Shown: positions 41,545 through 50,446, counted from the stretch's first letter. The stretch is DNA of 64,000 nt from Xylocopilactobacillus apis (GCF_033095965.1 NZ_AP026801.1:1756001-1820000), one strand, 5' to 3'. Translations and numbers: made by a program. Notes: a model not told the origin generated them from the letters alone.

Positions 41545-42217
41545 ATATGTCACGCCTCATTTTTTGAGACACGTCTAATAGTTGATCAATGTACTCATTT
41601 ATTTTATTATTACAGTTTTTATCTTTTTGCAAACATTTTTTTACATGAGTGCTTTTATTTTCTTCTAATATGGCAACTACCTTAAATGATGTAAGTGTAT
41701 CTATAACTGATAAGTTTAATAAAGATAACGGAAAATTAACGCCATTACTATCATTATCAACAGCTATACCCAAAATATTAGCTTTAGTCCTTAACAAACT
41801 ATTGTAATGAATTCTGGCCATACTATTTCCAATAGATACTGCTGTATCCAAAGTATCAAGCAAGTTAATTTTGTCTATAACTTCTAATTTCTGAAAAGTG
41901 CTGCCATCTTCTTTTAAATATAAATTTTGTAAGTTTAATTTTTTTCTTTCTAAATCCTTAATAAATCCCCTAGGACCTGTAGAATACTTCACGCCACATA
42001 AGTGCATGAAATGCCTACTTTGAAAAGTGATTGGTAAAGAACATATTTCTCTATCATTTACCACATAAATATAAATTTTAACTTTTCCAATAAAATGGTC
42101 TTTAGTATCGCGTAGAGCTTTTTGGATACTGGGAAGATATTTTTTAAAAGAATTTGTTTCCGAAAGTGTTATTTTATGATAATCACGATCATTACTGAGC
42201 AACGATTCTTTAGTCAT
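41543..42217 (-). CDS. PBECR4-like nuclease, putative toxin of a type III-like RNA-antitoxin system
   Basis: 224 residues, soluble. The segment KVKIYIYVVNDREICSLPIT then FQSRHFMHLCGVKY, GFIKDLERKKLN, TFQKLEVIDKIN and NFPLSLLNLS resembles the PBECR4 fold (phage-Barnase/EndoU/ColicinE5-D/RelE-like nuclease), recalled by pattern, not searched. AAGGA precedes ATG 42217. A terminator lies 18-50 bases upstream, and before it two 52-nt tandem repeats with a covarying hairpin and a promoter. That order (promoter, RNA repeats, terminator, nuclease) is the hallmark of type III toxin-antitoxin loci, but this protein is not of the ToxN, CptN or TenpN type. Confidence 0.6.
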   Translation of the reverse strand: MTKESLLSNDRDYHKITLSETNSFKKYLPSIQKALRDTKDHFIGKVKIYIYVVNDREICSLPITFQSRHFMHLCGVKYSTGPRGFIKDLERKKLNLQNLYLKEDGSTFQKLEVIDKINLLDTLDTAVSIGNSMARIHYNSLLRTKANILGIAVDNDSNGVNFPLSLLNLSVIDTLTSFKVVAILEENKSTHVKKCLQKDKNCNNKINEYIDQLLDVSQKMRRDI

Positions 42218-42234
42218 TTAAGTGTCCTTCCAAA

Positions 42235-42265
42235 GAAAAAACCGATAACTAGTAAGCTACCGGTT
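42235..42265 (-). terminator. Terminator between RNA repeats and the PBECR4-like gene
   Basis: AACCGGTA and TATCGGTT (- strand, 42240-42265) form an eight-pair stem with one G-U, then TTTTTTC, directly before the ribosome binding site. Confidence 0.75.
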
Positions 42266-42274
42266 TTAACCAAG

Positions 42275-42378
42275 TTTTTCTGTTGCCAGCCAACCATCTA
42301 GGATATGCCTAGCATAATATATCTGATTTTTCTGTTGTCAGCCAACTATCTGGGATATGCCCAGCTTAATATATCTGG
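42275..42378 (-). repeat. Two 52-nt tandem repeats with a covarying stem
   Basis: Copies at 42275-42326 and 42327-42378 differ at six positions. Two of these change both sides of one stem: CTAGG-CATAT-CCTAG in one copy, CTGGG-CATAT-CCCAG in the other (- strand). Each also has a GTTG/CAAC hairpin. AUAU upstream of the first stem can pair with AUAU in its loop, an interleaved, pseudoknot-like arrangement. A degenerate third start (TTTTT-GTTGC) follows at 42379. Confidence 0.75.
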
Positions 42379-42663
42379 TTTTTAAGTTGCTTGATCAACT
42401 AAAAGAAAGTACGTTTCTTTCGACATTATAATAGCATGAGTTTTCATAATTATCAATGAGAAAGTGATTTTTCACCTATTGAAGTATACCTATTTTTATT
42501 CCTAATGTACATACTTTACGTTGTAATATGTGTAAATTTGGAACAAAGATGTTGTGTTAATTACGATATAATCTCGTTAAATAAGAATAAATTTAAAAAA
42601 CCTGTAACACCAAAAGTTGAAATAAACTTAAGGGATATTTTTATTTCTGTAATTTACAATAAA

Positions 42664-42795
42664 TTATTTTTTATCTGAAGAGGAAAATTCGGGTGCAGAA
42701 TCAAAAGAAATACTATGAACTATTACTTTTGATCTCTCACCTTTTGCAAACTTTTTTAATTCATTAATACTATCCATCAATGTTTTATCTGACAT
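42664..42795 (-). CDS. Small hypothetical protein (43 aa)
   Basis: ATG 42795 with GGAG about ten bases upstream, reading MSDKTLMDSINELKKFAKGE then RSKVIVHSISFDSAP and ending SSSDKK. No family recognised; amphipathic N-terminal helix followed by a beta-like stretch. It is the only ORF in the 600 bp between the Fic gene and the RNA repeats; 42419-42663 holds nothing else I can identify. Codon use looks ordinary. Coding status rests on the ribosome binding site only. Confidence 0.4.
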   Translation of the reverse strand: MSDKTLMDSINELKKFAKGERSKVIVHSISFDSAPEFSSSDKK

Positions 42796-42821
42796 TGTAA
42801 TCACACTCCTCTAATTTTTAT

Positions 42822-44060
42822 TCAATAAAAGAAGATCTCTTCAATAATCTTCTTGGTTAAGACGTGCGTTTTGGGATTAGTTTTTTTAACTTCAATCAAG
42901 CCCTGCTGAACTAAATCATCTAACATTTTATTGAGCTTATAGCGAGTTAAGTTAAACATCATACTGAGATCTGAATCTGTAATCGCGCTCAACCGGCGAC
43001 CAAATATTTCTTTTTGGCACAAGACAAATAAAATTTCTTTATTGATTTCAGTTAAATTATGTTGATCGAGCACCTTACGAGACTTGTGAAGCAGATGGAT
43101 CCCTTCATCAAGTTGTTCAATGACATCAATCTGTCCTGCTTTTAGTAACTTCATCATACTAATTACAAAGTTGGTGCCTTCACCCTGATTGTACTGATTA
43201 CTCATTTCATTGAATGCCTTGTAGTACGACTGACGCTGCTTAGCAATTGAAGTAGAAAATTGAATTGCTGACATCCGGTCTAGTTTTCTCGCGAGATAAG
43301 CACAGACAATAAACCTGCCGACCCGCCCATTACCATCATAAAATGTATGAATGTACTCAAAGTAATAATGAGCCAGAAAACACTTGGGAAGATAGGGTAA
43401 ATCTTCATTATTCATTTCGGCAATCAACCGATTGAGATCGGTAATAATCGCCTGTTCATCTTCATCTCCCCGATGAATGATCTTATCTCCTGAAACGATT
43501 TTCACCGCTGATTTTCTAAAAAGTTCGCCGTCTGGCTGATCTTCTGGCGCTACTTCAGAACTGACTAACTCATTCCAGATTTCTCTAAAGTCTTTAACAT
43601 TATGAATGGAGCTGTACTTTTCCTTTTGAAAGTTCTCATACAGCTTCACTAATCCCGCAAATCTTACGCTTCCGACATCATTTCTTTTCAGACGATCAAC
43701 AGTATCGCTGATTTCCTGCCTTGAGCTTCTAACCCCTTCAATATCATTGGTACTGTAAAGTTCTTCGATTAAACTGTTATAAAAAAGCTGATCTTGAGCA
43801 AATTCAGTTAATTGCTTTAATCGGATTTCAATATCTAAAGAAATTGAATAAATTTCTTCTGATAATTTTAAAATCTGTGGTGCTGGCAGCAAAAAGATCT
43901 CGTATTGTACATGGTTGCGAAATTCTCTGACTAAAGGCGACATTATGAGTCCCGTGTGCATTGCCAATTCATTATCTTGTCGTTTTTCGACCAGTGCTTG
44001 ATAATCTGCAGGATCTCTATATTTGTAGTAATAACTTTTTAATCCATGGTACTTTTCCAT
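42822..44060 (-). CDS. Fic family protein (putative AMPylase)
   Basis: About 412 residues from ATG 44060, which has AGAGG eight bases upstream. The Fic motif HTFYDGNGRVGRF is near residue 240 and has the catalytic His, metal-binding Asp and Arg. An inhibitory motif TNDIEG (S/T-xxx-E-G/N) lies N-terminal to it, so it is a class II self-inhibited Fic protein. The C-terminus (DSDLSMMFNLTRYKLNKMLD) is a winged helix. It would transfer AMP to protein hydroxyls; targets unknown. No separate antitoxin is encoded. Confidence 0.88.
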   Translation of the reverse strand: MEKYHGLKSYYYKYRDPADYQALVEKRQDNELAMHTGLIMSPLVREFRNHVQYEIFLLPAPQILKLSEEIYSISLDIEIRLKQLTEFAQDQLFYNSLIEELYSTNDIEGVRSSRQEISDTVDRLKRNDVGSVRFAGLVKLYENFQKEKYSSIHNVKDFREIWNELVSSEVAPEDQPDGELFRKSAVKIVSGDKIIHRGDEDEQAIITDLNRLIAEMNNEDLPYLPKCFLAHYYFEYIHTFYDGNGRVGRFIVCAYLARKLDRMSAIQFSTSIAKQRQSYYKAFNEMSNQYNQGEGTNFVISMMKLLKAGQIDVIEQLDEGIHLLHKSRKVLDQHNLTEINKEILFVLCQKEIFGRRLSAITDSDLSMMFNLTRYKLNKMLDDLVQQGLIEVKKTNPKTHVLTKKIIEEIFFY

Positions 44061-44200
44061 TATTGCGCCTCTTAATTTATTAAAAACGGATATTTTTTGA
44101 ATCTTACTAACGGAAATACTACTTCTATTTATTAAAAAAAGCAATTTCTACAAAAATTATTAAATGCTAAAATAAATAAAAGATGCAAACGAGGTACATG

Positions 44201-44941
44201 ATGAAGATCGTTGAATTTGGCAGGGACAATCCGAACGTAATAATTCTGCTTCATGGCGGAGGACTTTCTTGGTGGAATTTTAGGGAAGAAGCCGAGATTT
44301 TGGCGCAAAAATACCATGTGATTTTACCGATTCTTGATGGACACGCTGGAAGCGACCATAATTTTCAAAGCATCCAGGCAAACGCTCAAAGAATTATTAA
44401 CTTTATTGATCAAAACTACCAAGGTCAAGTCTTGCTCATTGGTGGACTATCGCTGGGCGCGCAGATTTTAGTTGAAATTCTTTGTTTAAGAAGTGATATT
44501 TGCCAATACGCAATCATTGAAAGCGCCAATCTGATCCCATCTAAAATAACTAACGCCATGATGCCTTTTGCCATTAATCTTAGTTACGGATTAATTCAAA
44601 AAGAGTGGTTTTCTAAACTCCAATTTAAAAGCCTTAAGATGAATGAGCATTTTTATCCTGAATATTATCGGGATACTTGCCTAATCACTAAGGAAAACAT
44701 GATTTCTTTTTTAAAGGCAAATACGAGTTTTCAAGCTGACCCAACCCTTAAAGATTGTCAGGTTAAAACACGAATTATCGTTGGAGCAAAAGAAAACGGG
44801 GCGATGAAACGCTCCGCGAATATTCTGCACGAGATGTTGCCTCACAGCACTTTAGAAGTTAAAGAAGGACTCTACCACGGTCAATACTCTTTAAATTATC
44901 CAGAAGAATATGTGCAGGATTTAAAACGGTCCTACAAATAG
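44201..44941 (+). CDS. Alpha/beta hydrolase
   Basis: About 246 residues from ATG 44201 (GAGG six bases upstream). The oxyanion-hole segment LLHGGGLSWWN, the nucleophile elbow GGLSLGAQ and the late His in EGLYHGQYS are present, with the acid probably near VGAKENG. A cytosolic hydrolase of unknown substrate, divergent from the Fic gene by 140 bp. AT-rich leader, no clear operon partner. Confidence 0.8.
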   Translation: MKIVEFGRDNPNVIILLHGGGLSWWNFREEAEILAQKYHVILPILDGHAGSDHNFQSIQANAQRIINFIDQNYQGQVLLIGGLSLGAQILVEILCLRSDICQYAIIESANLIPSKITNAMMPFAINLSYGLIQKEWFSKLQFKSLKMNEHFYPEYYRDTCLITKENMISFLKANTSFQADPTLKDCQVKTRIIVGAKENGAMKRSANILHEMLPHSTLEVKEGLYHGQYSLNYPEEYVQDLKRSYK

Positions 44942-45002
44942 AATTTGTATTACTCTTTCTTCTACGGAACCATATTAGGTTCTTTATCTTTCCAGCTGCA
45001 GT

Positions 45003-45281
45003 TTAATTATTTAACCACCGATGCTTTAATGTGTTAATATCATCAATCTCTTCACTGGAATCTTCAATTAAACCAAATTCCTCTGCTTTAGCAATCAACA
45101 TAGATTTTTCAATCTCATATGGGAGAACCATGACGTCACGATTAATCGGATAACTATTATTAAATTGGGTAATCATCATTTTAATTGCTTCTGATACACT
45201 AAGTCCAATTGCTTTCGCATTTTTTTCTAGATCTCGTTTTTCCTGATCTTCTAGACTAATTTCAATTTTTGATGTTGACAT
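45003..45281 (-). CDS. RelB/DinJ-type antitoxin, orphan
   Basis: 92 residues from ATG 45281, with GGAGGTGG upstream. The ribbon-helix-helix KIEISLEDQEKRDLEKNAKA then IGLSVSEAIKMMITQF is typical of RelB/DinJ. The C-terminus would bind a RelE/YafQ-like toxin, but none follows. A 114-bp gap separates it from a divergent YefM-like antitoxin gene. Confidence 0.8.
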   Translation of the reverse strand: MSTSKIEISLEDQEKRDLEKNAKAIGLSVSEAIKMMITQFNNSYPINRDVMVLPYEIEKSMLIAKAEEFGLIEDSSEEIDDINTLKHRWLNN

Positions 45282-45395
45282 AGTTGCCACCTCCGTTTCA
45301 TACCTAAACACATTAACGTATATGTTATCTTTGATATAGCTATACAATGTAAAAATATAATAGAATTATATAAGTTATAAATCATGGAGGTGAAA

Positions 45396-45665
45396 ATGAC
45401 ATTAAGATTAACTCAAAACGACTTTAAAAAGCATACCAATAAATACCTAGACAAAGTGAGCGATCAAGATGAAACCTTATATGTTTCTCGATCCAAAGGA
45501 CGCTCAGTTACTGTCATTTCACAACAAAAAATGAATTACATTGAAACTGCTCTAAGAGCTAAAGAAGAATCTCTTGACTACGCGATTCCAAAAGATCAAT
45601 TAATCAAACGAGGGTTCTTACCTGATGATGAAATCGTTCAATCAAACGATAAATATTGGGACTAA
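45396..45665 (+). CDS. Phd/YefM-type antitoxin, orphan
   Basis: 89 residues from ATG 45396 (GGAGGTG upstream). LTQNDFKKHTNKYLDKVSDQ then LYVSRSKGRSVTVISQQKMN matches Phd/YefM antitoxins that neutralise YoeB-like or Doc-like toxins. No toxin follows. It might serve the Fic protein only distantly, since that has its own inhibitory motif. On the + strand TTGATA and TATAAT upstream are 19 bases apart. Confidence 0.75.
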   Translation: MTLRLTQNDFKKHTNKYLDKVSDQDETLYVSRSKGRSVTVISQQKMNYIETALRAKEESLDYAIPKDQLIKRGFLPDDEIVQSNDKYWD

Positions 45666-45711
45666 TTTAAATAATGGAACATTTAAATCTGATTTTACTT
45701 AATTATTCAAC

Positions 45712-46413
45712 TTACTTCTTTAAAATGTATATCTTATCAGAATCATTATTTTCAAATGCCTGATAAGCTGGCGTCATTTCAAACGATTTGCCATTATCAT
45801 TTGATTCTGCAACGGCTAACCTGCTGACACCAGTATCTGAATTATCATCAATATTTTCTTTTGTTTGCCAATTCTCTTTAACTTTAATCCCGGCAGGAGC
45901 TAGTAAAAGGCTTCGATACTTTATTATTTTTCCATTATCCTGTTGACTATCTTCTTTACCATGAATATTAATAACAAGGCTCCCGTCAGGGTGTTTCAGA
46001 ACTTTATCAATTGAGTCATAAATTTGTTCCTCAAATCCTTGGATAATGACGGATCTTTGCTGAAAATTAATTGTATAGGGATGCCCGAATAGATCATATT
46101 TGCCATTTAAATAATCAAATTGCTCAAGATCAGTTACTTCCACCGTGGACTGATCGTTTTCTTCTGCTTTAGTATGACTTTTTGATTCAGTTTCCTTCTT
46201 TTCAGTCTCTGCTGACGACTTATCCCTGCTTATTGAATCCTCTTTTTGACTAAACGAGCTTTCTTCTTGTTTAATTTTGTCATCAGCTTGCTGATTTTGA
46301 GTTTTCAATAATTTTATTGTTAAAAATAAGATCAGAACGACTAATATAAAAATCAAAGTTATCGATATTGAAGTATAAGGGAAATGTTTTTCTTCTTTTT
46401 TTCTGCGATACAT
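45712..46413 (-). CDS. Hypothetical membrane-anchored protein with charged linker
   Basis: 233 residues: short basic N-terminus, one transmembrane helix (residues 14-36), a Lys/Glu/Ser-rich linker of about 60 residues, and an extracellular domain (LNGKYDLFGHPYTINF, SLVINIHGKED, YRSLLLAPAGIKV). The domain pattern resembles the one in the His-rich protein at 28414 only loosely. No family assigned. The start is two bases after the stop of an rgg fragment and has no clear ribosome binding site. Confidence 0.55.
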   Translation of the reverse strand: MYRRKKEEKHFPYTSISITLIFILVVLILFLTIKLLKTQNQQADDKIKQEESSFSQKEDSISRDKSSAETEKKETESKSHTKAEENDQSTVEVTDLEQFDYLNGKYDLFGHPYTINFQQRSVIIQGFEEQIYDSIDKVLKHPDGSLVINIHGKEDSQQDNGKIIKYRSLLLAPAGIKVKENWQTKENIDDNSDTGVSRLAVAESNDNGKSFEMTPAYQAFENNDSDKIYILKK

Positions 46414-46415
46414 AA

Positions 46416-46540
46416 TTATGTTTCTAACTCGTCTTTCAATAAATCATCTCGCATAATTTTGCTCAACTCCGGCATGCCTAACAGCGAAAAGTAATCGATC
46501 GCCATTTTGCAGGTATCCATGTCTTTTGCATTCTGTACTC
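46416..46540 (-). pseudogene. 3' fragment of an Rgg-type regulator gene
   Basis: The frame reads CKMAIDYFSLLGMPELSKIM then RDDLLKDELET, nearly identical to the C-terminus of the Rgg protein at 47426. Nucleotide identity extends to about 46538 and then stops. It is a partial duplication or the remains of a second rgg gene. The rest of the gap, 46541-46699, shows no recognisable feature. Confidence 0.75.
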
Positions 46541-46699
46541 ATTAAATTATCCTAAGGATTATGTTCAGGATTTTAATTGAATTATTATAGCTTGTTCGTT
46601 AGCATTGACTTAAAGTGATTTAAACCCTACCTATATGTCAATTACCATCTTTTCGCAAAAAAATTGAATGAATAACGATCAACCAGCTTTTAATTTTTA

Positions 46700-47047
46700 T
46701 TAAAAAATATTTTTAGCTCTGAAGATTAACTCACTTAAAAGATCTTGACTGACTTGACCAATTATTTTTCCGTGTCGAGCTTGATAATCAAAATTTGGAA
46801 TTTGATAGGTAATAATAGATCCTTTTATTTGGGGTTGATTGTTTGAAATAGGCAAATAAAGTCGTTGATCATTTTTGAACTTTGAAGTTACCATCATTCC
46901 AACAACCATTCCGGTTGATTTATTATATCCTTTATTAGAAAGTACGACCATTAGTCTTCTAATATTCCCATTATGACCACCCTCTTCACGACCAGCATGT
47001 GGCTCGGCATCAATATAAATTAAATCCCCTTGATTAGGAAATATCAA
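46700..47047 (-). CDS. MazF/PemK family endoribonuclease toxin
   Basis: 115 residues. FPNQGDLIYIDAEPHAGREE, the RRLMVVLSNKGYN segment and GMMVTSKFKN followed by GSIITYQIPNFDYQARHGKI give the PemK/MazF fold. It cuts mRNA when free of antitoxin. The TTG start overlaps the antitoxin stop (TTGA). Intact, unlike the relic at 23544. Confidence 0.85.
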   Translation of the reverse strand: MIFPNQGDLIYIDAEPHAGREEGGHNGNIRRLMVVLSNKGYNKSTGMVVGMMVTSKFKNDQRLYLPISNNQPQIKGSIITYQIPNFDYQARHGKIIGQVSQDLLSELIFRAKNIF

Positions 47048-47310
47048 TCAATTATCTCCTTACCACGCGGCTTTTCAACCCCATAATTACCGACATCCGC
47101 CATTTCTTTTTTAAAATCAATATCAGCAAATTCTCCATTAAGCCAAGGATTATTTTCAGCAGTACGATATTCAAGCGTCCCATCTTTTTTTAAAAATAAA
47201 ATGTATTTTCTACCGGCTGGAATTTGAGCTTTTTTAGGAACCGTTAAAACTACAGAATTACCAGTTTGACGCGTAGAAAATTCTCCCAAAATTCTTTCAT
47301 TTTTTTCCAT
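47044..47310 (-). CDS. MazE-like antitoxin
   Basis: 88 residues. The N-terminal strand-turn EFSTRQTGNSVVLTVPKKAQ is the AbrB/MazE-type DNA-binding hairpin, and the acidic C-terminus (FADIDFKKEMADVGNYG) would wrap the toxin. GGAGG precedes the ATG. It forms a canonical antitoxin-toxin operon with the following gene. Confidence 0.82.
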   Translation of the reverse strand: MEKNERILGEFSTRQTGNSVVLTVPKKAQIPAGRKYILFLKKDGTLEYRTAENNPWLNGEFADIDFKKEMADVGNYGVEKPRGKEIID

Positions 47311-47425
47311 TTTTTTGCCTCCGTCCGTAAATACAAGTATATATCAGCGAAATCAAGATTACGATCAGCAAAATTTCAATTAAATTTATCAGTTCAAATC
47401 CTGATTAAGTAAAAAATGGATCATA

Positions 47426-48286
47426 TCATCTCTCAACTAACTCGTCTTTCAATAAATCATCTCGCATGCTATTACTAAACTCCGGCATGCCTAACAATGA
47501 AAAATAATCGATCGCCATTTTGCAGACAGCCAGATCTTTTGCCTCATGAGTTTTATGGTATTCGATCAAACTTTTATACACTAATACAACATTTTTGTAG
47601 AAAAACAACTGTGGTTTAGTTGTAATTTGGTCAGCTGCTTCAATAAAAAGACTTGTTTCACTTTCCCTTTTGTCTTTAATACAAAAACTCAATAAATTGC
47701 AAATGATTCCTAACACTGCTTCTTGAATATTTTTATCAGGGTTGTCTTTAAATTTTTCAACCATCTTTTTCGCTAAAATAAGATTACTGTCAAGATCATA
47801 AAAGTACATACAATTACAGTAAAGTTCTAGTTTAGTTTGATCAAAATCTGCTGCATTGAAAATTTTCTCTTTTAAAGCAGTTTTGTCGGCTTCCGTTAAT
47901 TCGTTGGGATTATTATCTAATAACGCAATAAAAACTTTAATCATCAGAATTTGTTCATCACGATTGGGATCATCTCCCTCAACAAAAATTTTCTGAATTT
48001 TTTTAAGCTCTCTGGCATCTCCGTGATAATAAGCCTCAATAATAATATTATCTATTTTTGTTTTAATATCATGATGCTTTTGATCTTGATAATTGTATTC
48101 TTTAAAAAAATCGATGATTGAAACATTATTTTTTCGAAGGATCTCAACTAAATCTTCGGCCGTGATGCGATGCTGATTCTTCTCGACTTTTGCATAATAA
48201 GAAGGACTAACAACACCATTAGCCCATTCTTTTTGTGTTCTAAGTTTTGAAATCCGATACTGCTTTAACAATTCACCAATCGTCAT
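47426..48286 (-). CDS. Rgg/RRNPP-type transcriptional regulator
   Basis: 286 residues: an N-terminal XRE helix-turn-helix (LKQYRISKLRTQKEWANGVV then SPSYYAKVEKNQHRITAEDL) and a long helical TPR-like C-terminal domain. Rgg proteins bind short peptide pheromones. No SHP-type peptide gene was found in the 170 bp upstream, which contain only the murP terminator. A decayed relative is at 54051 and a fragment at 46416, so this family has been copied locally. Confidence 0.85.
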   Translation of the reverse strand: MTIGELLKQYRISKLRTQKEWANGVVSPSYYAKVEKNQHRITAEDLVEILRKNNVSIIDFFKEYNYQDQKHHDIKTKIDNIIIEAYYHGDARELKKIQKIFVEGDDPNRDEQILMIKVFIALLDNNPNELTEADKTALKEKIFNAADFDQTKLELYCNCMYFYDLDSNLILAKKMVEKFKDNPDKNIQEAVLGIICNLLSFCIKDKRESETSLFIEAADQITTKPQLFFYKNVVLVYKSLIEYHKTHEAKDLAVCKMAIDYFSLLGMPEFSNSMRDDLLKDELVER

Positions 48287-48352
48287 AGTTTCTCCAATTT
48301 TTATTAAAATAAGTATATATTAAGTTTTTGAGGGCTCAAAGTGATTTTTAAG

Positions 48353-48386
48353 AAAAAAAACCCGAACCACTACAAAGCAGTTCGAG
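48353..48386 (-). terminator. Terminator downstream of murP
   Basis: CGAAC and GTTCG arms with inner GC/GT pairs (48363-48384), then GGGTTTTTTTT on the - strand. Confidence 0.75.
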
Positions 48387-48456
48387 CAATTGTTATTAGC
48401 TACGACGATTAACTAAGTTTTTCTCAAAATTAAAATTTTCTAACGTATTTTTAGTC

Positions 48457-50433
48457 TTAACGATTAGTGACGTCTAAGACTTTATCGCCTTCGGAAATTT
48501 CATGATCGTTAAATTCAGAAACTTTTTCAATTGCATCCATATTAGTTACCGCAGTAATAACTGTTGCTTCTTTAGATGCCTCAGAAATTTGTTTAAGATC
48601 CATGATTCCCAACTGCTGTCCAGCTTCAACGTGCTTACCTGCTTGAACGTCAAAGCTAAAAGGTTTGCCGCCAAGTTCTACTGTATCGATTCCTAAATGA
48701 ACCAAAATTTCGAGACCTGTATCAGTCTTTAAAGTAAAAGCATGCTTTGTATCAGTAATCGTAATAATTGTTCCGCTTGCAGGTGCTACAATTGTTTCCA
48801 TTGTCGGTTCAACCGCAAAACCATCGCCTAACATTTTTTGAGAGAACACGTCATCTTTAACCTCTTCTAACTGAATCAATTTACCAGAAACAGGAGCGAC
48901 TAACGGTGTAACAGCTTTAGAAACGGGTGCTGCATTCATAACATCATTAAGTGATTGTGTCTGTTCACTAGAACTATCAGTTGGCATATCAAGAAGGTTG
49001 CCATTAACATCTTTGGCAACCATTGCTGTTTTCGGAGTTCCAAAGAAGTAAGTTAAAACAAATCCTCCTGCATATGCTGCTAATAATCCAAAAACGTAGC
49101 TCAGCCATTTACCATTAGCAATTAATGGGATCAAGGCAACTCCTGAAGGTCCAATTGAAGTTGCCCCAACATGAAATGCTCCAATGACAGCTCCACCGAT
49201 ACCTCCGCCAAAACATGCAGTGATGAATGGTCGGCCTAATGGGAGAGAAACTCCATATATAAGCGGTTCACCTACTCCTAAAATTCCAACAGGTAATGCT
49301 CCTTTAATCATGCCTGTTAACTGCTGATTCTTGCGGCAGCGAACCCAAAGTGCGATTGCAGAACCAACCTGTCCCGCACCAGCCATTGCTAGTATTGGAA
49401 GCAAAGGAGTGTAACCCATTGTTTTAATCATTTCCAAATGAATTGGGGTTAAGATCTGATGAAGTCCCAACATTACCATTGGAAGAAATACAGTTCCCAA
49501 GATGAATCCGGCGAATGCTCCGCCAATTTTCAAAACCCAATTAATTCCGCCAACTAATGAACCAGAAAGCCATCCGGCAGCCGGCATGATTAAGAAAATT
49601 GTAAAGCAGCCCATGATTAAAAGGCTCAAAAATGGCGTAAAAATAATATCAATGGCATCTGGAATGACTTTATGGAACCATTTTTCAACATAAGACAAAA
49701 TCCAGACCGCAAACAAAACTCCTAAAACACCACCTGAACCTGCAACTAATGGTTTACCTGTAAAAATATTTGGCAGCGTAACAGGAGGAACTACTCCCGG
49801 GAGATAAATTAATCCAGCGACAATTCCTCCCAAACCTGGTGTTGCCCCAAATTCTTTAGCTGTATTAATACCGACATAAATGTTTAAATAGGTAAACAAA
49901 CCGCCATTAATAACTTTTAAAACTGTGATTGCAGTAGTCCAGCTGGCACCAATAGTTCCAGCCACCTGCATATTGCTCAATATTCCTGCAATCCCTGATA
50001 TAAGGCCGGCCCCAACAAAAGCTGGAATCAACGGAATAAATACTGCACTAATATGTTTTAAGGCCGCTCTCCACCACGTCTGCTTCAACTTAGCTTTTTG
50101 TTCTGCATGAACTTGGGCTGCTTTTGCTTCTACTGCACTTTTACCATCGAAAGTTGTAGGAAACGGTTCTCCTAACTCAACTCCCACTTGGTCGACCATT
50201 GCTTTGGATACTTTATCGACAACACCTGGTCCAACAATTACTTGAAGCGTATCTTCTTTAACAACACCCAATACTCCAGGAACTTGTTTAAGTCCTTCCA
50301 TATCAACTTTTGAATAATCTCTAATTGTAATTCGTACTCGCGTCATACAGTGAATCAACTTTTCAACGTTGTCTGGTCCACCAATATGATCGTAAATACC
50401 TTTACTGATAGCTAAATACTTATCTTCCGCCAT
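48457..50433 (-). CDS. murP: PTS EIIBCA transporter, N-acetylmuramic acid type
   Basis: 658 residues. EIIB has the phospho-Cys in IHCMTRVRIT (Cys29); EIIC has ten hydrophobic segments with GVGEPLIYGVSLPLGRPF; the C-terminal EIIA (glucose type) has GLEILVHLGIDTVELGG with the active His. It imports and phosphorylates a MurNAc-containing sugar. Genomic context, with murQ, mupG and an RpiR regulator, gives the specificity. It follows murR by 13 bp in one operon. The fused EIIA makes it independent of a separate EIIA-Glc. Confidence 0.88.
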   Translation of the reverse strand: MAEDKYLAISKGIYDHIGGPDNVEKLIHCMTRVRITIRDYSKVDMEGLKQVPGVLGVVKEDTLQVIVGPGVVDKVSKAMVDQVGVELGEPFPTTFDGKSAVEAKAAQVHAEQKAKLKQTWWRAALKHISAVFIPLIPAFVGAGLISGIAGILSNMQVAGTIGASWTTAITVLKVINGGLFTYLNIYVGINTAKEFGATPGLGGIVAGLIYLPGVVPPVTLPNIFTGKPLVAGSGGVLGVLFAVWILSYVEKWFHKVIPDAIDIIFTPFLSLLIMGCFTIFLIMPAAGWLSGSLVGGINWVLKIGGAFAGFILGTVFLPMVMLGLHQILTPIHLEMIKTMGYTPLLPILAMAGAGQVGSAIALWVRCRKNQQLTGMIKGALPVGILGVGEPLIYGVSLPLGRPFITACFGGGIGGAVIGAFHVGATSIGPSGVALIPLIANGKWLSYVFGLLAAYAGGFVLTYFFGTPKTAMVAKDVNGNLLDMPTDSSSEQTQSLNDVMNAAPVSKAVTPLVAPVSGKLIQLEEVKDDVFSQKMLGDGFAVEPTMETIVAPASGTIITITDTKHAFTLKTDTGLEILVHLGIDTVELGGKPFSFDVQAGKHVEAGQQLGIMDLKQISEASKEATVITAVTNMDAIEKVSEFNDHEISEGDKVLDVTNR

Positions 50434-50446
50434 TATTTTCCTCCTT

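Larger units (their letters stand above)
42235..42418 (-). ncRNA. Putative RNA antitoxin of the PBECR4-like system
   Basis: Predicted transcript beginning a few bases after TATAAT at 42425-42430 (- strand, extended TATTATAATG context), passing through both repeats and ending at the terminator. A -35 is not clear (TTGATA lies 20 bases upstream). Confidence 0.55.
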
